Positions 7,746 to 17,481 of a stretch of 34,211 bases of DNA are shown here, in pieces. A model generated the notes under the pieces. It was given only the letters and a program-made list of their open reading frames with translations, did no database searches and was not told where the DNA came from. The DNA comes from Sphingomonas bacterium (lineage in GTDB: Bacteria; Pseudomonadota; Alphaproteobacteria; Sphingomonadales; Sphingomonadaceae): positions 1-34,211 of the forward strand of contig NZ_JAQGLG010000060.1 in assembly GCF_028292965.1 (NCBI RefSeq). The letters run 5' to 3'. Within the stretch, counting starts at the first letter, position 1. Each line of letters begins with the position of its first letter. Position numbers and translations under genes: made by a program.

Positions 7746-10391
7746 ATGACATCGACCAACGACATCCGCCGCGCATTCCTCGACTATTTCGAAAGCGAGG
7801 GGCATGCCCGCATCGCCTCGGCGCCGCTGGTGCCGCAGAACGACCCGACATTGATGTTCGTGAATGCCGGGATGGTGCCGTTCAAGAACGTCTTCACCGG
7901 GCTGGAATCGCGACCTTATGTTCGCGCGACGTCGAGCCAGAAATGTGTCCGCGCCGGCGGCAAACATAACGACCTCGACAATGTCGGTTATACCGCGCGG
8001 CACCATACTTTCTTCGAGATGCTCGGCAATTTCTCGTTCGGCGATTATTTCAAGGAACAGGCGATCGTCCATGCCTGGACCTTGCTGACGCGTGATTTCG
8101 GAATCGACCCGAACAAACTTACCGCCACCGTCTATCATACCGATGACGAGGCGTTCGACCTGTGGAAGAAGGTCGCCGGCCTGCCCGAGAGCCGCATCAT
8201 CCGCATTCCGACCAAGGATAACTTCTGGGCGATGGGCGACAATGGCCCGTGCGGGCCCTGCTCGGAGATATTCTACGACCATGGCGACCATATCTTCGGC
8301 GGCCCGCCGGGGTCGCCGGACGAGGATGGCGACCGTTTCGTCGAGATCTGGAACCTGGTTTTCATGCAATATGAGCAGGTCGCCAACGAGATCGTCGGCG
8401 AGCTGCCCAAGAAGTCGATCGACACCGGCATGGGGCTCGAGCGCATCGCGGCGGTGATGCAGGGCGTGCATGACAATTATGACACCGATACCTTCAAGGC
8501 ACTGATCGCCGCCTCGGGTGCGCTGACGCATACCGCGACCGATGGCGCCAACACCGCCAGCCACCGCGTGATCGCCGATCATCTGCGCACCTCGGGCTTC
8601 CTTGTCGCCGATGGCGTGCTGCCGGCCAATGAGGGGCGGGGTTATGTGCTGCGGCGAATCATGCGTCGGGCGATGCGCCATGCCCATATCCTCGGCGCCA
8701 AGGACCCGTTGATGCACCGGCTGGTGCCGGCGTTGGTCACCGAGATGGGTGCGGCCTATCCCGAATTGCTCCGCGCCCAGCCGCTGATCGAGGCGACGCT
8801 GCAACAGGAAGAAACACGCTTTCGCCAGACCTTGGACAAGGGTCTCAAGCTTCTGGATGAAGCGACGGCGGGGATGAAGACAGGCGATACGCTGGCCGGC
8901 GAGACCGCGTTCAAACTCTATGACACGTTCGGCTTCCCCTATGATCTGACCGAGGATGCCCTGCGCGCCCAGGGCCTGGCGGTCGATCGCGCGGGTTTCG
9001 ATACCGCGATGGCGGAGCAGAAGCGCGCCGCGCGTGCTGCATGGAAAGGGTCCGGCCAGCAGACGTCGGACGATTTATGGTTCGATATCGCCGAAGAGTC
9101 GGGCGGTACTGAATTCATCGGCTATACGTCCGAGGAAGGTGAGGGCGAGGTCATCGCGCTTGTTCGCGACGGGCAGCGCGTCGAGCGCGCCGCGGCGGGC
9201 GAGACGGTCGATGTGGTGGTCAACCAGACGCCCTTTTACGGTGAGAGCGGCGGGCAGGCCGGGGATGCGGGCATCGTTGCCAACGACAAGGGCCTGCGCG
9301 GTGCCGTCGAGGATACACAGAAGCATCTCGGCCGCATCTGGGCGCACCGCACGAAGATCGAGACAGGTGAGATCGCGGTCGGGGATGCGGTGCATCTGAC
9401 GGTCGATCACGATCGCCGTGATGCCATCCGTGCCAACCATTCGGCAACGCATCTGCTGCACGCGGCCCTGCGGGAGCGGCTGGGGACGCATGTCGCGCAG
9501 AAGGGCAGCCTGGTCGCGCCCGATCGGCTGCGCTTCGACTTCTCGCAGCCGACCGCGGTCGATGCGGCGTCGCTGGCGGCGGTCGAGGCCGATGTGAACG
9601 CCTATATCCGCCAGAATGATGTGGTACAGACGCGCCTGATGACGCCCGAAGAGGCGATCAAGGAAGGTGCGATGGCGCTGTTCGGCGAGAAATATGGCGA
9701 CGAGGTGCGGGTCGTGTCGATGGGGCGTGCGGGCGACGAAGTCTATTCGCTCGAGCTGTGCGGTGGCACGCATGTCAATGCCACCGGCGATATCGGGCTG
9801 TTCAAGTTCGTTGGCGAGTCCGCCGTGTCGTCGGGCGTGCGCCGCGTCGAGGCGCTGACCGGCGAAGCGGCGCGGGCCTGGCTTTCGGCGCGCGACGAGA
9901 AGTTGCGCGAGGCCGCGGCGGTGCTGAAGTCGTCACCGGATGAGGTGCCGGCGCGCGTCGCCGCGTTGGTCGAGGATCGCCGCCGCCTGGAGCGCGAGCT
10001 GGCCGAGGCGAAGAAGGCGCTGGCACTGGGTGGCGGCGGTTCGGCTGAGGCGGCCGGGCCGGAGCGGATCGGCGACGTTTCGTTCCTCGCACAGGTCGTT
10101 GACGGGCTCGACCCCAAGGCGCTGCGCGGCACGGTCGACGATATCAAGCAGCGGCTCGGCTCGGGCATCGCGATGGTCGTCGCGACCAATGACGGGCGCG
10201 CCTCGGTCGCGATCGGCGTGACCGATGATCTGACGGGCTCGCGCAATGCGGTCGATCTGCTGCGCATCGCTGTGACGGCGCTGGGTGGGCAGGGTGGCGG
10301 TGGCCGGCCCGACATGGCGCAGGGCGGCGGCCCGGATGGTGCCAAGGCAGCTGACGCGGTGGCGGCGGTCAAGGCTGCGCTGGCAGGCTAA
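7746..10391 (+). CDS. alaS: Alanyl-tRNA synthetase
   Basis: Charges tRNA-Ala with alanine in the cytoplasm and hydrolyses mischarged Ser/Gly-tRNA-Ala. The 881-residue length is typical. The class II catalytic domain begins [14 protein letters not shown], with the motif 2 region [19 protein letters not shown]. The editing domain has the zinc ligands H565 and H569 (HSATH) and C672 and H676 (CGGTH). The C-terminal C-Ala/DHHA1 domain ends in a glycine-rich [16 protein letters not shown] segment. There is no convincing ribosome binding site; the predicted promoter would give a leaderless transcript. The 3' end overlaps the convergent GNAT gene by four bases. Confidence 0.98.
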   Translation: MTSTNDIRRAFLDYFESEGHARIASAPLVPQNDPTLMFVNAGMVPFKNVFTGLESRPYVRATSSQKCVRAGGKHNDLDNVGYTARHHTFFEMLGNFSFGDYFKEQAIVHAWTLLTRDFGIDPNKLTATVYHTDDEAFDLWKKVAGLPESRIIRIPTKDNFWAMGDNGPCGPCSEIFYDHGDHIFGGPPGSPDEDGDRFVEIWNLVFMQYEQVANEIVGELPKKSIDTGMGLERIAAVMQGVHDNYDTDTFKALIAASGALTHTATDGANTASHRVIADHLRTSGFLVADGVLPANEGRGYVLRRIMRRAMRHAHILGAKDPLMHRLVPALVTEMGAAYPELLRAQPLIEATLQQEETRFRQTLDKGLKLLDEATAGMKTGDTLAGETAFKLYDTFGFPYDLTEDALRAQGLAVDRAGFDTAMAEQKRAARAAWKGSGQQTSDDLWFDIAEESGGTEFIGYTSEEGEGEVIALVRDGQRVERAAAGETVDVVVNQTPFYGESGGQAGDAGIVANDKGLRGAVEDTQKHLGRIWAHRTKIETGEIAVGDAVHLTVDHDRRDAIRANHSATHLLHAALRERLGTHVAQKGSLVAPDRLRFDFSQPTAVDAASLAAVEADVNAYIRQNDVVQTRLMTPEEAIKEGAMALFGEKYGDEVRVVSMGRAGDEVYSLELCGGTHVNATGDIGLFKFVGESAVSSGVRRVEALTGEAARAWLSARDEKLREAAAVLKSSPDEVPARVAALVEDRRRLERELAEAKKALALGGGGSAEAAGPERIGDVSFLAQVVDGLDPKALRGTVDDIKQRLGSGIAMVVATNDGRASVAIGVTDDLTGSRNAVDLLRIAVTALGGQGGGGRPDMAQGGGPDGAKAADAVAAVKAALAG

Positions 10392-11071
10392 TTGCGGGTC
10401 AGCACCGTGAAGGTCACTGGGCGGCGCAGGCGGAAGCCGAGCCGCTCGTACAGCGCGATGGCACTGTGATTGTCGGCATAGCTGTGCAGGAACGGTGTTT
10501 CGCCGCGCGCGATCATCCGTGCCGCGACGATCGGCATCAGTGCGCCGGCCAGCCCGCGACCGCGGAAATCGGGATGGGTGCAGACACCGCTGACCTCGCG
10601 GTAGCGATCGATATGCAGACGTTCGCCGGCCATCGCGGCAAGGCGACCATCGATTCGCACGCCGATGAAATTGCCGAGTTGATGCGTGCGCGTGAAGAAC
10701 GGCCCTGGCTGGGTCAGCGTCGCCAGTGCGAGCATTTCAGGGGCATCTTCATCGCCGAGTTCGAGGACTTCGAACTGGTTCTCCGCCGGCGGTGTCGGGC
10801 GCCCGGCGACCATCTGGTGGCACAGGGCGCTGCGATGGAGCGTCAGGCCGGGCGGCACCGGCCAGGCACTCGTCTCGACCAGCCCGATCATGCCGCCGGA
10901 CGGGCATAAGGCCGCCAGCGCCTCTATCGAGCTGGCGCTGCTGTCCGCTGCGGCTGCGAACAGGCCGAGGTCGGGTGCGAAACGCAGTGCCGGTGGCGCT
11001 CCGATGGCGCAGGCGCGCTGCGTGCCGGTCAGGGCGTGCCAGATCGGACGGTCGAGTGGGTGGTCGCTCAT
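10388..11071 (-). CDS. GNAT family N-acetyltransferase
   Basis: A 227-residue acyl-CoA N-acyltransferase of the FR47/GNAT type. The acetyl-CoA pyrophosphate-binding motif A is visible in [18 protein letters not shown], followed by the alpha4-beta6-beta7 part [20 protein letters not shown], with the usual Asn and the YERLGF signature. The N-terminal third is less conserved. The acceptor substrate is unknown. Its start overlaps the stop of the upstream antiporter gene by four bases, so both come from one transcript. The functional link between the two is not clear. Its 3' end overlaps alaS by four bases. Confidence 0.88.
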   Translation of the reverse strand: MSDHPLDRPIWHALTGTQRACAIGAPPALRFAPDLGLFAAAADSSASSIEALAALCPSGGMIGLVETSAWPVPPGLTLHRSALCHQMVAGRPTPPAENQFEVLELGDEDAPEMLALATLTQPGPFFTRTHQLGNFIGVRIDGRLAAMAGERLHIDRYREVSGVCTHPDFRGRGLAGALMPIVAARMIARGETPFLHSYADNHSAIALYERLGFRLRRPVTFTVLTRN

Positions 11072-12828
11072 GTCTTGCGCACGCGGCGAATGCGCGGCTC
11101 GCGGTCGAGCGCGGCTTCCTGCATGATTTCCTTGCGCAATTCGTCGCGTTTCTCATGAATCGAAGCGATCACCGGACCCATCGCCACGCCGAGATCGACC
11201 AGCACGGACTCGGACAGTTGCAGCGAGCTTTCCAGCGTTTCCGGCACCGCATCGGTGGCGCCGGCGCGGTAGAGCTGTGCGGCGTGCGCCGTGTCACGCG
11301 CGCGGGCGATGATCGTCAGGCCGGGCACCCAGCCGCGCACACGACGCGTCAGCCGTACGCCGAGTACCGGATCGTCCATCGTCAGCACCAGCGCATCGGC
11401 ATGGCCTAGCCGCAAGCGGTCGATCAACTCGGGCCGCGAGACGTCGCCGAACAACACCGGATAACCCTCGGCACGCGCGGCTTTGACCGCATCGATATCG
11501 GCCTCGACCGCGACATAGCGCCGGCCGTGCACGGCGAGCATGTCGGCGACCATCCGGCCCACGCGGCCGAAGCCGATCACCACCGTGCCCGGACCTTCGG
11601 CCGGAATGTCTTCCTCGGCGAGGCTGTCGGATTGCCGCTCGATGCGGCGCGCCGCGAATCGACCGAGCGTGGCGAGCAGCGGGGTGATGGTCAGGCCGAT
11701 GGCGGTGACGGTTTGCCAGAAATTCGCCGTGGCGGAATCGATCAGCTGGATTTGCGCGGCGGTGCCGAGCACGATCAGCGTGGTTTCCGACGGGCTGCCC
11801 ATCAGTACACCGGTTTCGGCCGATGGGCCGGTGCGCACGCCGGCCAGCTTGAGCAGGCCGAAGGTCACCAGCGCCTTGACCGCGACGACCCCGAAAATGG
11901 CGAGCAGCAGATCCGGCCAGCTGGCGAGGATCATCTGCAGGTCGAGGCGCAGGCCGATGGTGATCAGGAACACGCCGAGCGCGAGCCCCTTGAACGGCGC
12001 CGTCATCACCTCGACCTCACTGTGATAGTCGGTCTCGGCGATCAGTAGGCCGGCGAGCAACGCCCCCATGATCGGCGACAGGCCCGCGGCCGCCGTGGCC
12101 AGGCTGGCGACAATCACCACCAGGAGCGACGCGGCAAGGAACAGCTCGGGGCTCTTGGTGCGCGCGGCCTGGGCGAACAGGCGCGGCAGCACGAAGCGCC
12201 CACCGACGAACAGCGCCGCGATCGTCAGGCTGCCGCGCAGTAGCACCCCGGCGATCGATTCGAGCCCGCCGGTCGCGCCCGGCGCGAGCGCGGCGAGGCC
12301 GAAGATGATCGGGACCAGCGCGAGATCTTCGAACAATAGCATCGCGAAGGCCGAGCGACCGACCGGTCCGGCGGTGCCGGCGATCGGCAGGACCAGCGCC
12401 GTCGATGACAGTGCCAGCGCCAGGCCGAGGCCGATAGCACCAACCCAACTGATGCCCGTGAGATGTAGCGCGATCCCGAGCACCAGCCCGGCGCCGATCA
12501 ATTGCGCCGCGCCGGTGCCGAACACCGCGGCGCGCATCGACCAGATGCGTTTGAACGACAATTCGAGACCGATCGAGAACAGCAGCAGGATGATGCCAAG
12601 CTCGGCAAAGGGTTCGATCGCGTGCGGATCCGAGATGGTGATATAATAAAGCCAGGGGTAGCGTGGCACGAGTCCGCCGAGCATCGACGGGCCGACCAGG
12701 AGGCCGACCAGGATGAAGCCGATCACCGGACTGATCTTGAACCGCGCAAAGGCCGGTATGACGAGCCCCGCTGCGCCGAGAATCACCAGCGCGTCGCTGA
12801 ACCCCTGGTTTTCGAGCCCCAATGCCAT
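11068..12828 (-). CDS. CPA2 family cation:proton antiporter with TrkA-N domain
   Basis: A 586-residue inner-membrane monovalent-cation/H+ antiporter of the KefB/KefC/YbaL type. Residues 1-390 form about twelve membrane helices, with the CPA2 core signature around LLFEDLALVPIIFG (164-177) and the SPIMGALLAGLLIAETDY segment (251-268). A cytosolic TrkA-N (RCK) domain follows, with the nucleotide-binding motif GFGRVGRM at 419-426 and the acidic VEAD after the second strand. It probably exports K+ in exchange for protons under nucleotide or redox control. AAGG precedes the ATG. The FAD monooxygenase is divergent, with only 38 bases between. The stop overlaps the GNAT start. Confidence 0.92.
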   Translation of the reverse strand: MALGLENQGFSDALVILGAAGLVIPAFARFKISPVIGFILVGLLVGPSMLGGLVPRYPWLYYITISDPHAIEPFAELGIILLLFSIGLELSFKRIWSMRAAVFGTGAAQLIGAGLVLGIALHLTGISWVGAIGLGLALALSSTALVLPIAGTAGPVGRSAFAMLLFEDLALVPIIFGLAALAPGATGGLESIAGVLLRGSLTIAALFVGGRFVLPRLFAQAARTKSPELFLAASLLVVIVASLATAAAGLSPIMGALLAGLLIAETDYHSEVEVMTAPFKGLALGVFLITIGLRLDLQMILASWPDLLLAIFGVVAVKALVTFGLLKLAGVRTGPSAETGVLMGSPSETTLIVLGTAAQIQLIDSATANFWQTVTAIGLTITPLLATLGRFAARRIERQSDSLAEEDIPAEGPGTVVIGFGRVGRMVADMLAVHGRRYVAVEADIDAVKAARAEGYPVLFGDVSRPELIDRLRLGHADALVLTMDDPVLGVRLTRRVRGWVPGLTIIARARDTAHAAQLYRAGATDAVPETLESSLQLSESVLVDLGVAMGPVIASIHEKRDELRKEIMQEAALDREPRIRRVRKT

Positions 12829-12866
12829 GGCGGCACCTTGGCGGCTGGTTGCGCGTTTGTCAGCCG

Positions 12867-14081
12867 ATGTCTGAGTCCGAAACCGATGTTGTGATTATCG
12901 GCGGCGGCCCGGCCGGGATGGTCGCGGGGCTTTTGCTGGCCCGTGCCGGCGTGAAGACGATCGTGCTGGAGAAGCACGGCGACTTCCTGCGCGATTTTCG
13001 CGGCGACACGGTCCATCCCTCGACTTTGCGCATCTTCTCCGAACTCGGCCTACTCGATGCGTCGCTCGAGCGACCGCACCAGAAACTCTACGAGATCGGT
13101 GGGCGGATCGCCGGGCGTGAGATGAAACTGGTCGATTTCAGCCATCTGCCTGTGCCTGCCCCGTTCACCGCGCTGATGCCGCAATGGGATTTCCTCGACT
13201 TCATTGCCGGCGAGGCACGGCATTATCCCGATTTCTCTTTGCGCCAACATTGTGAGGCCGTGGCGCCGATCGAGGAAGACGGACGTGTTGTTGGGGTGCG
13301 AACCGGCGACGGCGAGGAAATCCGCGCGCGGCTGACGATCGCGGCCGACGGGCGCGATTCGCATTTTCGCGGCGCGCTGCCGCAGACGAAAATCGGCGCG
13401 CCGATGGACGTGTTCTGGTTCCGTCTGCCCAAGATCGCGCAACCGACCAATGACAGCATGGGCGTGTTCGAAACCGGCCGGCTGTTCGTGCTGATCGATC
13501 GCGGCGATTATTGGCAATGCGCCTTCGTCTTTCCCAAGGGCGCGGTGGAGAAGATTCGCGGCGAGGGGCTGGCCGCGTTCCGCGATCGGGTGCGCGCCGT
13601 CGGGCCGGAGACGGCGGGCGTCGACGCGGCGATCAACGACTGGGAGCAGGTCAAGCTGCTGACCGTGACGGTCGACCGGCTCGATCGCTGGCACCGGCCC
13701 GGGCTGCTGCTAATCGGCGATGCCGCGCATGCCATGTCGCCGATCGGTGGCGTGGGTATCAACCTGGCGATCCAGGACGCCGTGGCGGCCGCCAATATCC
13801 TCGCCGCGCCACTCACACGCGGTGAGGATGTCGAGGCGTTGTTGCCCCGGATCGCCGCACGCCGCCTTTTCCCGGTCAGGATGACGCAGGGGATGCAGCG
13901 CGCGATTCAGGACCGCGTGATCGCGCCATTGCTGGAAGGCGGGACGTCGCTCAACAAACCGCCACTGGTGGCCCGGGCGTTCGACCGGTTCGCGCTGCTG
14001 CGCCGCATCCCGGCGCGGCTGATGGGCCTCGGCGTCCGGTCGGAGCATGTGCGCTCGCCCGACGCCGGCCGACGCAGTTAG
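12867..14081 (+). CDS. FAD-dependent monooxygenase (PHBH/UbiH fold)
   Basis: A 404-residue group A flavoprotein hydroxylase-like oxidoreductase. The three family fingerprints are visible: the ADP-binding GGGPAG at residues 12-17, the DG motif ADGRDSHFR in the middle, and the GD motif LLIGDAAHAMSPIGGVG near 281-297. It would use NAD(P)H and oxygen to hydroxylate or epoxidise a small molecule; the substrate cannot be read. I chose ATG 12867 (MSESETDVVIIGGG), which places the dinucleotide fold at the N-terminus as usual; an upstream ATG at 12822 would overlap the divergent antiporter gene. No obvious partner gene is adjacent. Confidence 0.9.
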   Translation: MSESETDVVIIGGGPAGMVAGLLLARAGVKTIVLEKHGDFLRDFRGDTVHPSTLRIFSELGLLDASLERPHQKLYEIGGRIAGREMKLVDFSHLPVPAPFTALMPQWDFLDFIAGEARHYPDFSLRQHCEAVAPIEEDGRVVGVRTGDGEEIRARLTIAADGRDSHFRGALPQTKIGAPMDVFWFRLPKIAQPTNDSMGVFETGRLFVLIDRGDYWQCAFVFPKGAVEKIRGEGLAAFRDRVRAVGPETAGVDAAINDWEQVKLLTVTVDRLDRWHRPGLLLIGDAAHAMSPIGGVGINLAIQDAVAAANILAAPLTRGEDVEALLPRIAARRLFPVRMTQGMQRAIQDRVIAPLLEGGTSLNKPPLVARAFDRFALLRRIPARLMGLGVRSEHVRSPDAGRRS

Positions 14082-14112
14082 GGCGAACGAACCGCTTCCG
14101 GTCCGCTCGCCC
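14081..14112. terminator. Hairpin between convergent genes
   Basis: GGGCGA (14081-14086) pairs with TCGCCC (14107-14112). The inner CG and ACCG pair with CG and CGGT around a CTTC tetraloop, with two mismatches. It lies between the monooxygenase stop and the convergent icd stop, as expected for a bidirectional terminator. Only a short T-run (ACTTTA) follows on the plus strand. Confidence 0.5.
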
Positions 14113-14144
14113 CAACTTTATCGTCATCGCACGAGACGTCGGCT

Positions 14145-15368
14145 TCAGCCGGTGATTGCACCCATCTTGTTCTCGAGATTGACGCGCACCGCCTCGAAGA
14201 ACTGCTCGGTGGTCATCCAGGGCTGTTCGGGGCCGATCAGGATGGCGAGATCCTTGGTCATCGCGCCATTCTCGACCGTCTCGATGCAGACGCGCTCGAG
14301 CGTCTCGGCGAACGCGGTCACCTCAGGCGTGCCGTCGAACTTGCCGCGATATTTGAGGCCGCCGGTCCAGGCGAAGATCGAGGCGATCGGGTTGGTCGAG
14401 GTCGCCTTGCCCTGCTCGTGCATGCGGAAGTGGCGCGTGACGGTGCCGTGGGCCGCCTCGGCCTCGACGGTCTTGCCGTCCGGCGTGAGCAGCACCGAGG
14501 TCATCAGGCCGAGCGAGCCGAAGCCCTGCGCGACCTGATCCGACTGCACGTCGCCATCGTAATTCTTGCAGGCCCAGACGAACTCGCCATGCCATTTGAG
14601 CGCGCTGGCGACCATGTCGTCGATCAGGCGATGCTCATAGACGATGCCGGCTTCCTTGAACTTGTCCTTGAATTCGCTCTCGAACACTTCGGCGAACAGA
14701 TCCTTGAAGCGGCCGTCATAGGCCTTGAGGATGGTGTTCTTGGTCGAGAGATACACCGGCCAACCGAGGTTGAGCCCGTAATGCATCGAGGCGCGGGCGA
14801 AATCGCGAATCGAATCGTCGAGATTGTACATCGCCATGGCGACGCCCGAGCCGGGGAAGTGGAACACTTCTTCGTCGATCACGGTGCCGTCGTCGCCTTC
14901 GAACACCAGGCGCAGCTTGCCGGGGCCGGGGACGCGATAGTCGGTGGCGCGATACTGGTCGCCGAACGCGTGGCGGCCGACGACGATCGGGTGCGTCCAG
15001 CCCGGGATCAGGCGCGGGACGTTTTTGATCACGATCGGTTCGCGGAACACCACGCCGCCAAGGATGTTGCGGATCGTGCCGTTGGGCGACTTCCACATCT
15101 TCTTGAGGCCGAATTCCTCGACACGCTGCTCGTCGGGGGTGATCGTCGCGCACTTAACGCCGACGCCATATTTCTGGATCGCCTTGGCGCTGTCGACGGT
15201 GATCTTGTCGTCGGTCTCGTCGCGCTTGGCGATGCCGAGGTCGTAATATTCCAGGTCGATATCGAGATAGGGGAGGATTAGGCGTTCACGGATCCACTGC
15301 CAGATGATCCGTGTCATCTCGTCGCCGTCGATTTCCACGACCGGCGTCTTTACCTTGATCTTCGCCAT
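14145..15368 (-). CDS. icd: Isocitrate dehydrogenase, NADP-dependent
   Basis: TCA-cycle enzyme oxidising isocitrate to 2-oxoglutarate with NADP+ and release of CO2. The 407-residue length and sequence (start [32 protein letters not shown] substrate loop; [15 protein letters not shown]) match the homodimeric, mitochondrial-like type used by alphaproteobacteria, not the E. coli type. Metal-binding aspartates lie in the YDGDVQSD region, and [12 protein letters not shown] is the coenzyme loop. AGAAGG precedes the chosen ATG; the open frame runs much further upstream through psd in antisense, which is not coding. A promoter-like TTGATC-N16-CTAGAC lies upstream. It is monocistronic and divergent from psd. 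Confidence 0.97.
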   Translation of the reverse strand: MAKIKVKTPVVEIDGDEMTRIIWQWIRERLILPYLDIDLEYYDLGIAKRDETDDKITVDSAKAIQKYGVGVKCATITPDEQRVEEFGLKKMWKSPNGTIRNILGGVVFREPIVIKNVPRLIPGWTHPIVVGRHAFGDQYRATDYRVPGPGKLRLVFEGDDGTVIDEEVFHFPGSGVAMAMYNLDDSIRDFARASMHYGLNLGWPVYLSTKNTILKAYDGRFKDLFAEVFESEFKDKFKEAGIVYEHRLIDDMVASALKWHGEFVWACKNYDGDVQSDQVAQGFGSLGLMTSVLLTPDGKTVEAEAAHGTVTRHFRMHEQGKATSTNPIASIFAWTGGLKYRGKFDGTPEVTAFAETLERVCIETVENGAMTKDLAILIGPEQPWMTTEQFFEAVRVNLENKMGAITG

Positions 15369-15406
15369 CGGTACCTTCTGTTCTAAGGGAGGGAGGTTGG
15401 CGACGC

Positions 15407-15434
15407 GTCTAGGGGCAAGGTGTGCGGTGATCAA
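15407..15434 (-). promoter_or_regulatory. Predicted icd promoter
   Basis: On the minus strand TTGATC (15434-15429), a 16-base spacer and CTAGAC (15412-15407) match the pattern seen before psd, alaS, rpsB, pyrH and rpmE. The start of transcription would be near 15399, giving a leader of about 31 bases with the AGAAGG site. Confidence 0.55.
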
Positions 15435-15462
15435 CCTTCCGTATGGCACCCTTTGCACCGTG

Positions 15463-15495
15463 CTGTGCACAGTGGGTGTTATAGTTAGATAACAC
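15463..15495. promoter_or_regulatory. Two palindromes between icd and psd
   Basis: CTGTGCACAG (15463-15472) is a perfect 10-bp palindrome. Four bases on, GTGTTAT (15476-15482) and ATAACAC (15489-15495) form a perfect inverted repeat with a 6-base gap. They lie upstream of both predicted promoters of this divergent region and are candidates for regulator binding. The regulator is unknown. Confidence 0.45.
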
Positions 15496-15504
15496 GGTTT
15501 GTGA

Positions 15505-15532
15505 TTGTCTCGCGCGCCATGGGCGGCTAGAA
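15505..15532 (+). promoter_or_regulatory. Predicted psd promoter (leaderless)
   Basis: TTGTCT (15505-15510), 16 bases, CTAGAA (15527-15532). The -10 ends seven bases before the psd ATG, the same distance as at alaS, so the transcript would begin at or beside the start codon. An AGAAGGG stretch overlaps the -10 and could alternatively act as a ribosome binding site from an upstream start. Confidence 0.5.
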
Positions 15533-15539
15533 GGGCGCG

Positions 15540-16271
15540 ATGGCATCGATCGAACAGCCGGAGCCCGGCAAACCCGTCATCAAATGGCGTGTCCCCGACA
15601 TGCACCCCGAGGGGCGCAAGTTCGTCCTCATCGCGGCGGTACTGGTCCTGCTCGGATATCTGTGGCTGGGCTGGTTCGTCGCCTGGCCGCTGATCGGGCT
15701 GACCTTGTGGGTGGCCTTGTTCTTCCGCGATCCGATCCGCGTCACGCCGCAGGGCGAGGGACTGATCACCGCGCCCGCCGATGGCCTGATCACGCTGATC
15801 CAGCGTGTTCCGGTGCCGCGCGAGATGGCCGGGCCCGATGGGCTGGGCGATGGCGCGTTGGTGCGTGTGTCGATCTTCATGTCGGTGTTCGACGTGCACA
15901 TCAACCGCACACCGGTTGCGGGCACGATCAGGCAGGTCGTTTATATCTCCGGCAAATTCCTCAACGCCGACCTCGACAAGGCGAGCGAGGAAAATGAGCG
16001 CCAGCATATCGTGGTCGAAAGCCGCGATGGAAAGCGCGTCGGTTTCACCCAGATCGCCGGCCTCGTCGCGCGGCGCATCGTACCATTCGTCAAGCCGGGC
16101 GACATGGTGGCGAGCGGCCAGCGCATCGGCCTGATCCGCTTCGGCAGCCGGGTCGACGTCTATCTGCCCGAAGGCACCAATTGCCAGGTCTTGATCGGCC
16201 AGCGCAGCGTTGCCGGCGAGACGGTGCTCGGGCGTACCGATGCGCCGACGCCCACCGGCATCACGCAGTGA
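15540..16271 (+). CDS. psd: Phosphatidylserine decarboxylase (short form)
   Basis: Membrane-associated pyruvoyl enzyme converting phosphatidylserine to phosphatidylethanolamine. The 243-residue length fits the short Psd-A type. Two membrane segments lie at about 28-62. The conserved APADG (78-82) and FDVHINR (117-123) hold catalytic residues. The self-cleavage site is RFGSRVDV, with cleavage expected between G202 and S203; S203 becomes the pyruvoyl group. The gene is followed after ten bases by pssA, which makes its substrate, so the pair forms a PE-synthesis operon. The start at 15540 is supported by the reading frame and by the nearby promoter-like sequence. Confidence 0.96.
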   Translation: MASIEQPEPGKPVIKWRVPDMHPEGRKFVLIAAVLVLLGYLWLGWFVAWPLIGLTLWVALFFRDPIRVTPQGEGLITAPADGLITLIQRVPVPREMAGPDGLGDGALVRVSIFMSVFDVHINRTPVAGTIRQVVYISGKFLNADLDKASEENERQHIVVESRDGKRVGFTQIAGLVARRIVPFVKPGDMVASGQRIGLIRFGSRVDVYLPEGTNCQVLIGQRSVAGETVLGRTDAPTPTGITQ

Positions 16272-16281
16272 CGGCAACGTT

Positions 16282-17100
16282 ATGAGACGACCGCGTCCGC
16301 CACGTGTTCCCCGCGGCCTGCCGCTGCGCGCGGTTGCGCCCAATGCGGTGACGGCACTTGCCTTGTGCTCAGGGCTGACCGGCATCCGCTTCGCCATTGC
16401 CAGCCAGTGGGAACTGGCCGTGGCGATGGTGCTGATCGCTGGCGTGCTCGACGGCCTGGACGGGCGCATCGCACGCATGCTGCACGGCGAGAGCCGTTTC
16501 GGCGCCGAGCTCGATTCGCTCAGCGATGCGATTTCGTTCGGCGTTTCGCCGGCGTTGATCCTCTATCTCTGGTCGCTGTCGGCATTGCCGCGCGTCGGCT
16601 GGCCATGCGCGCTGTTACTGGCGGTGTTCTGTGCACTGCGTCTGGCGCGTTTCAACGCCAATATCGATGTTACCGAACAACCACATAAATCGGCCGGGTT
16701 CCTGACCGGCGTTCCCGCGCCGGCGGGCGCGGCGCTGGCAATGCTGCCGCTCTTTCTTTGGTTCATCACCGACGAGCCGATGCTGCGCTCGCCCTATATC
16801 GTCGCGCCTTGGGTCGCGCTGGTCGCGGTGCTGATGGTGTCCAGCATCGCCACGTTCAGCTGGTCGTCATTGAAACTGCGGCGGCACATTCGCTTCGAGG
16901 CGATCCTCGTCGTCGTCGTGCTGTTCGGTGCGCTCATTTCGGCGACCTGGATCACGCTGGCCACAGTCACCTTGGCCTATCTCGCCACCTTCCCGTTCAG
17001 CATCCGCGCTTATGCGCGGGTCAGGCGGCTGCGCGCAGCGGCATCCGCGCCGACAGCGCCGATGCCGAGCGAATCCGCGCCCGCACCCGATTCTCGCTGA
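16282..17100 (+). CDS. pssA: CDP-diacylglycerol-serine O-phosphatidyltransferase
   Basis: Inner-membrane enzyme joining CDP-diacylglycerol and serine to give phosphatidylserine and CMP, the step before Psd. The 272-residue protein has a complete CDP-alcohol phosphotransferase signature, DG-x2-AR-x8-G-x3-D-x3-D, from D60 to D82 (DGRIARM ... GAELDSLSD). About seven to eight membrane helices follow. The N-terminus is basic ([12 protein letters not shown]). The membrane-integral type and pairing with psd are the usual arrangement outside enterics. I chose ATG 16282, after the psd stop. The last 80 bases overlap, in antisense, a probable small membrane protein gene. Confidence 0.95.
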   Translation: MRRPRPPRVPRGLPLRAVAPNAVTALALCSGLTGIRFAIASQWELAVAMVLIAGVLDGLDGRIARMLHGESRFGAELDSLSDAISFGVSPALILYLWSLSALPRVGWPCALLLAVFCALRLARFNANIDVTEQPHKSAGFLTGVPAPAGAALAMLPLFLWFITDEPMLRSPYIVAPWVALVAVLMVSSIATFSWSSLKLRRHIRFEAILVVVVLFGALISATWITLATVTLAYLATFPFSIRAYARVRRLRAAASAPTAPMPSESAPAPDSR

Positions 17101-17254
17101 GGATCAACGCCGGCTGGCGGAGCAGCGCAGGGTCGCCTTCACCGCGCAGCAGCGCGGATATGCGCGGCAGGGCCGGAACGAGCGTGAACGCGAACACCGA
17201 CATCGCACCAGCGAACGCCGCGGCGAAAACCAGGAACCCCATGACCGTCATCAT
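17021..17254 (-). CDS. Small single-pass membrane protein, unknown
   Basis: A 77-residue protein that I do not recognise. Residues 5-27 (MGFLVFAAAFAGAMSVFAFTLVP) form a clear membrane helix, and the rest is a basic cytoplasmic tail. AGGGAG lies about eight bases before the ATG, which is as good a ribosome binding site as most in this window. It is convergent with pssA and overlaps its last 80 bases in antisense, which lowers confidence. The non-overlapping part carries the membrane segment. An upstream hypothetical in the gap before rpsB is consistent with a short independent gene. Confidence 0.5.
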   Translation of the reverse strand: MMTVMGFLVFAAAFAGAMSVFAFTLVPALPRISALLRGEGDPALLRQPALILSENRVRARIRSASALSARMPLRAAA

Positions 17255-17342
17255 CGCCCAACTCCCTGTTATCCGGGCCGAGTTACGTTGCTCACAGCGG
17301 CGAGACCGCGAATAAGTTCCGTTTCCCTGCTTCGATCGCCTT

Positions 17343-17360
17343 ATGTTCCATTAATGTTCC
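17343..17360 (+). repeat. ATGTTCC direct repeat upstream of rpsB
   Basis: ATGTTCC occurs at 17343-17349 and again at 17354-17360, eleven bases apart, about one helical turn. It sits 25 bases before the predicted -35 of rpsB, where an activator could bind. It is short and may be chance. Confidence 0.3.
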
Positions 17361-17384
17361 CACTGTCAAGCGTGGAATACGATC

Positions 17385-17412
17385 TTGCGTGTGGGGCGCA
17401 GTTCGGCTATCG
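17385..17412 (+). promoter_or_regulatory. Predicted rpsB-tsf promoter
   Basis: TTGCGT (17385-17390), 16 bases, CTATCG (17407-17412). Transcription would start near 17419, leaving a leader of about 90 bases before rpsB. Confidence 0.5.
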
Positions 17413-17431
17413 GCCCCGCCTCAACCCGCAT

Positions 17432-17481
17432 GGGAAGCACACATAACCGGTGTCCGGAGCAATTCGGATTACTCGTTTCCC
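17432..17481 (+). promoter_or_regulatory. Structured rpsB leader
   Basis: GGGAAGC (17432-17438) can pair with GTTTCCC (17475-17481), including one G-U pair. Inside, TCCG and CGGA (17453-17456 and 17465-17468) can form a smaller stem. The element lies in the predicted rpsB 5' leader, where S2 autoregulation is known in other bacteria. The fold is drawn by eye. Confidence 0.35.

Noticed and set aside
15369-16478. N-terminal extension of icd through psd
   Set aside because: The icd frame stays open upstream, but it runs antisense to the whole of psd. Isocitrate dehydrogenase ends its homology at MAKIKVKT, where AGAAGG provides a start.
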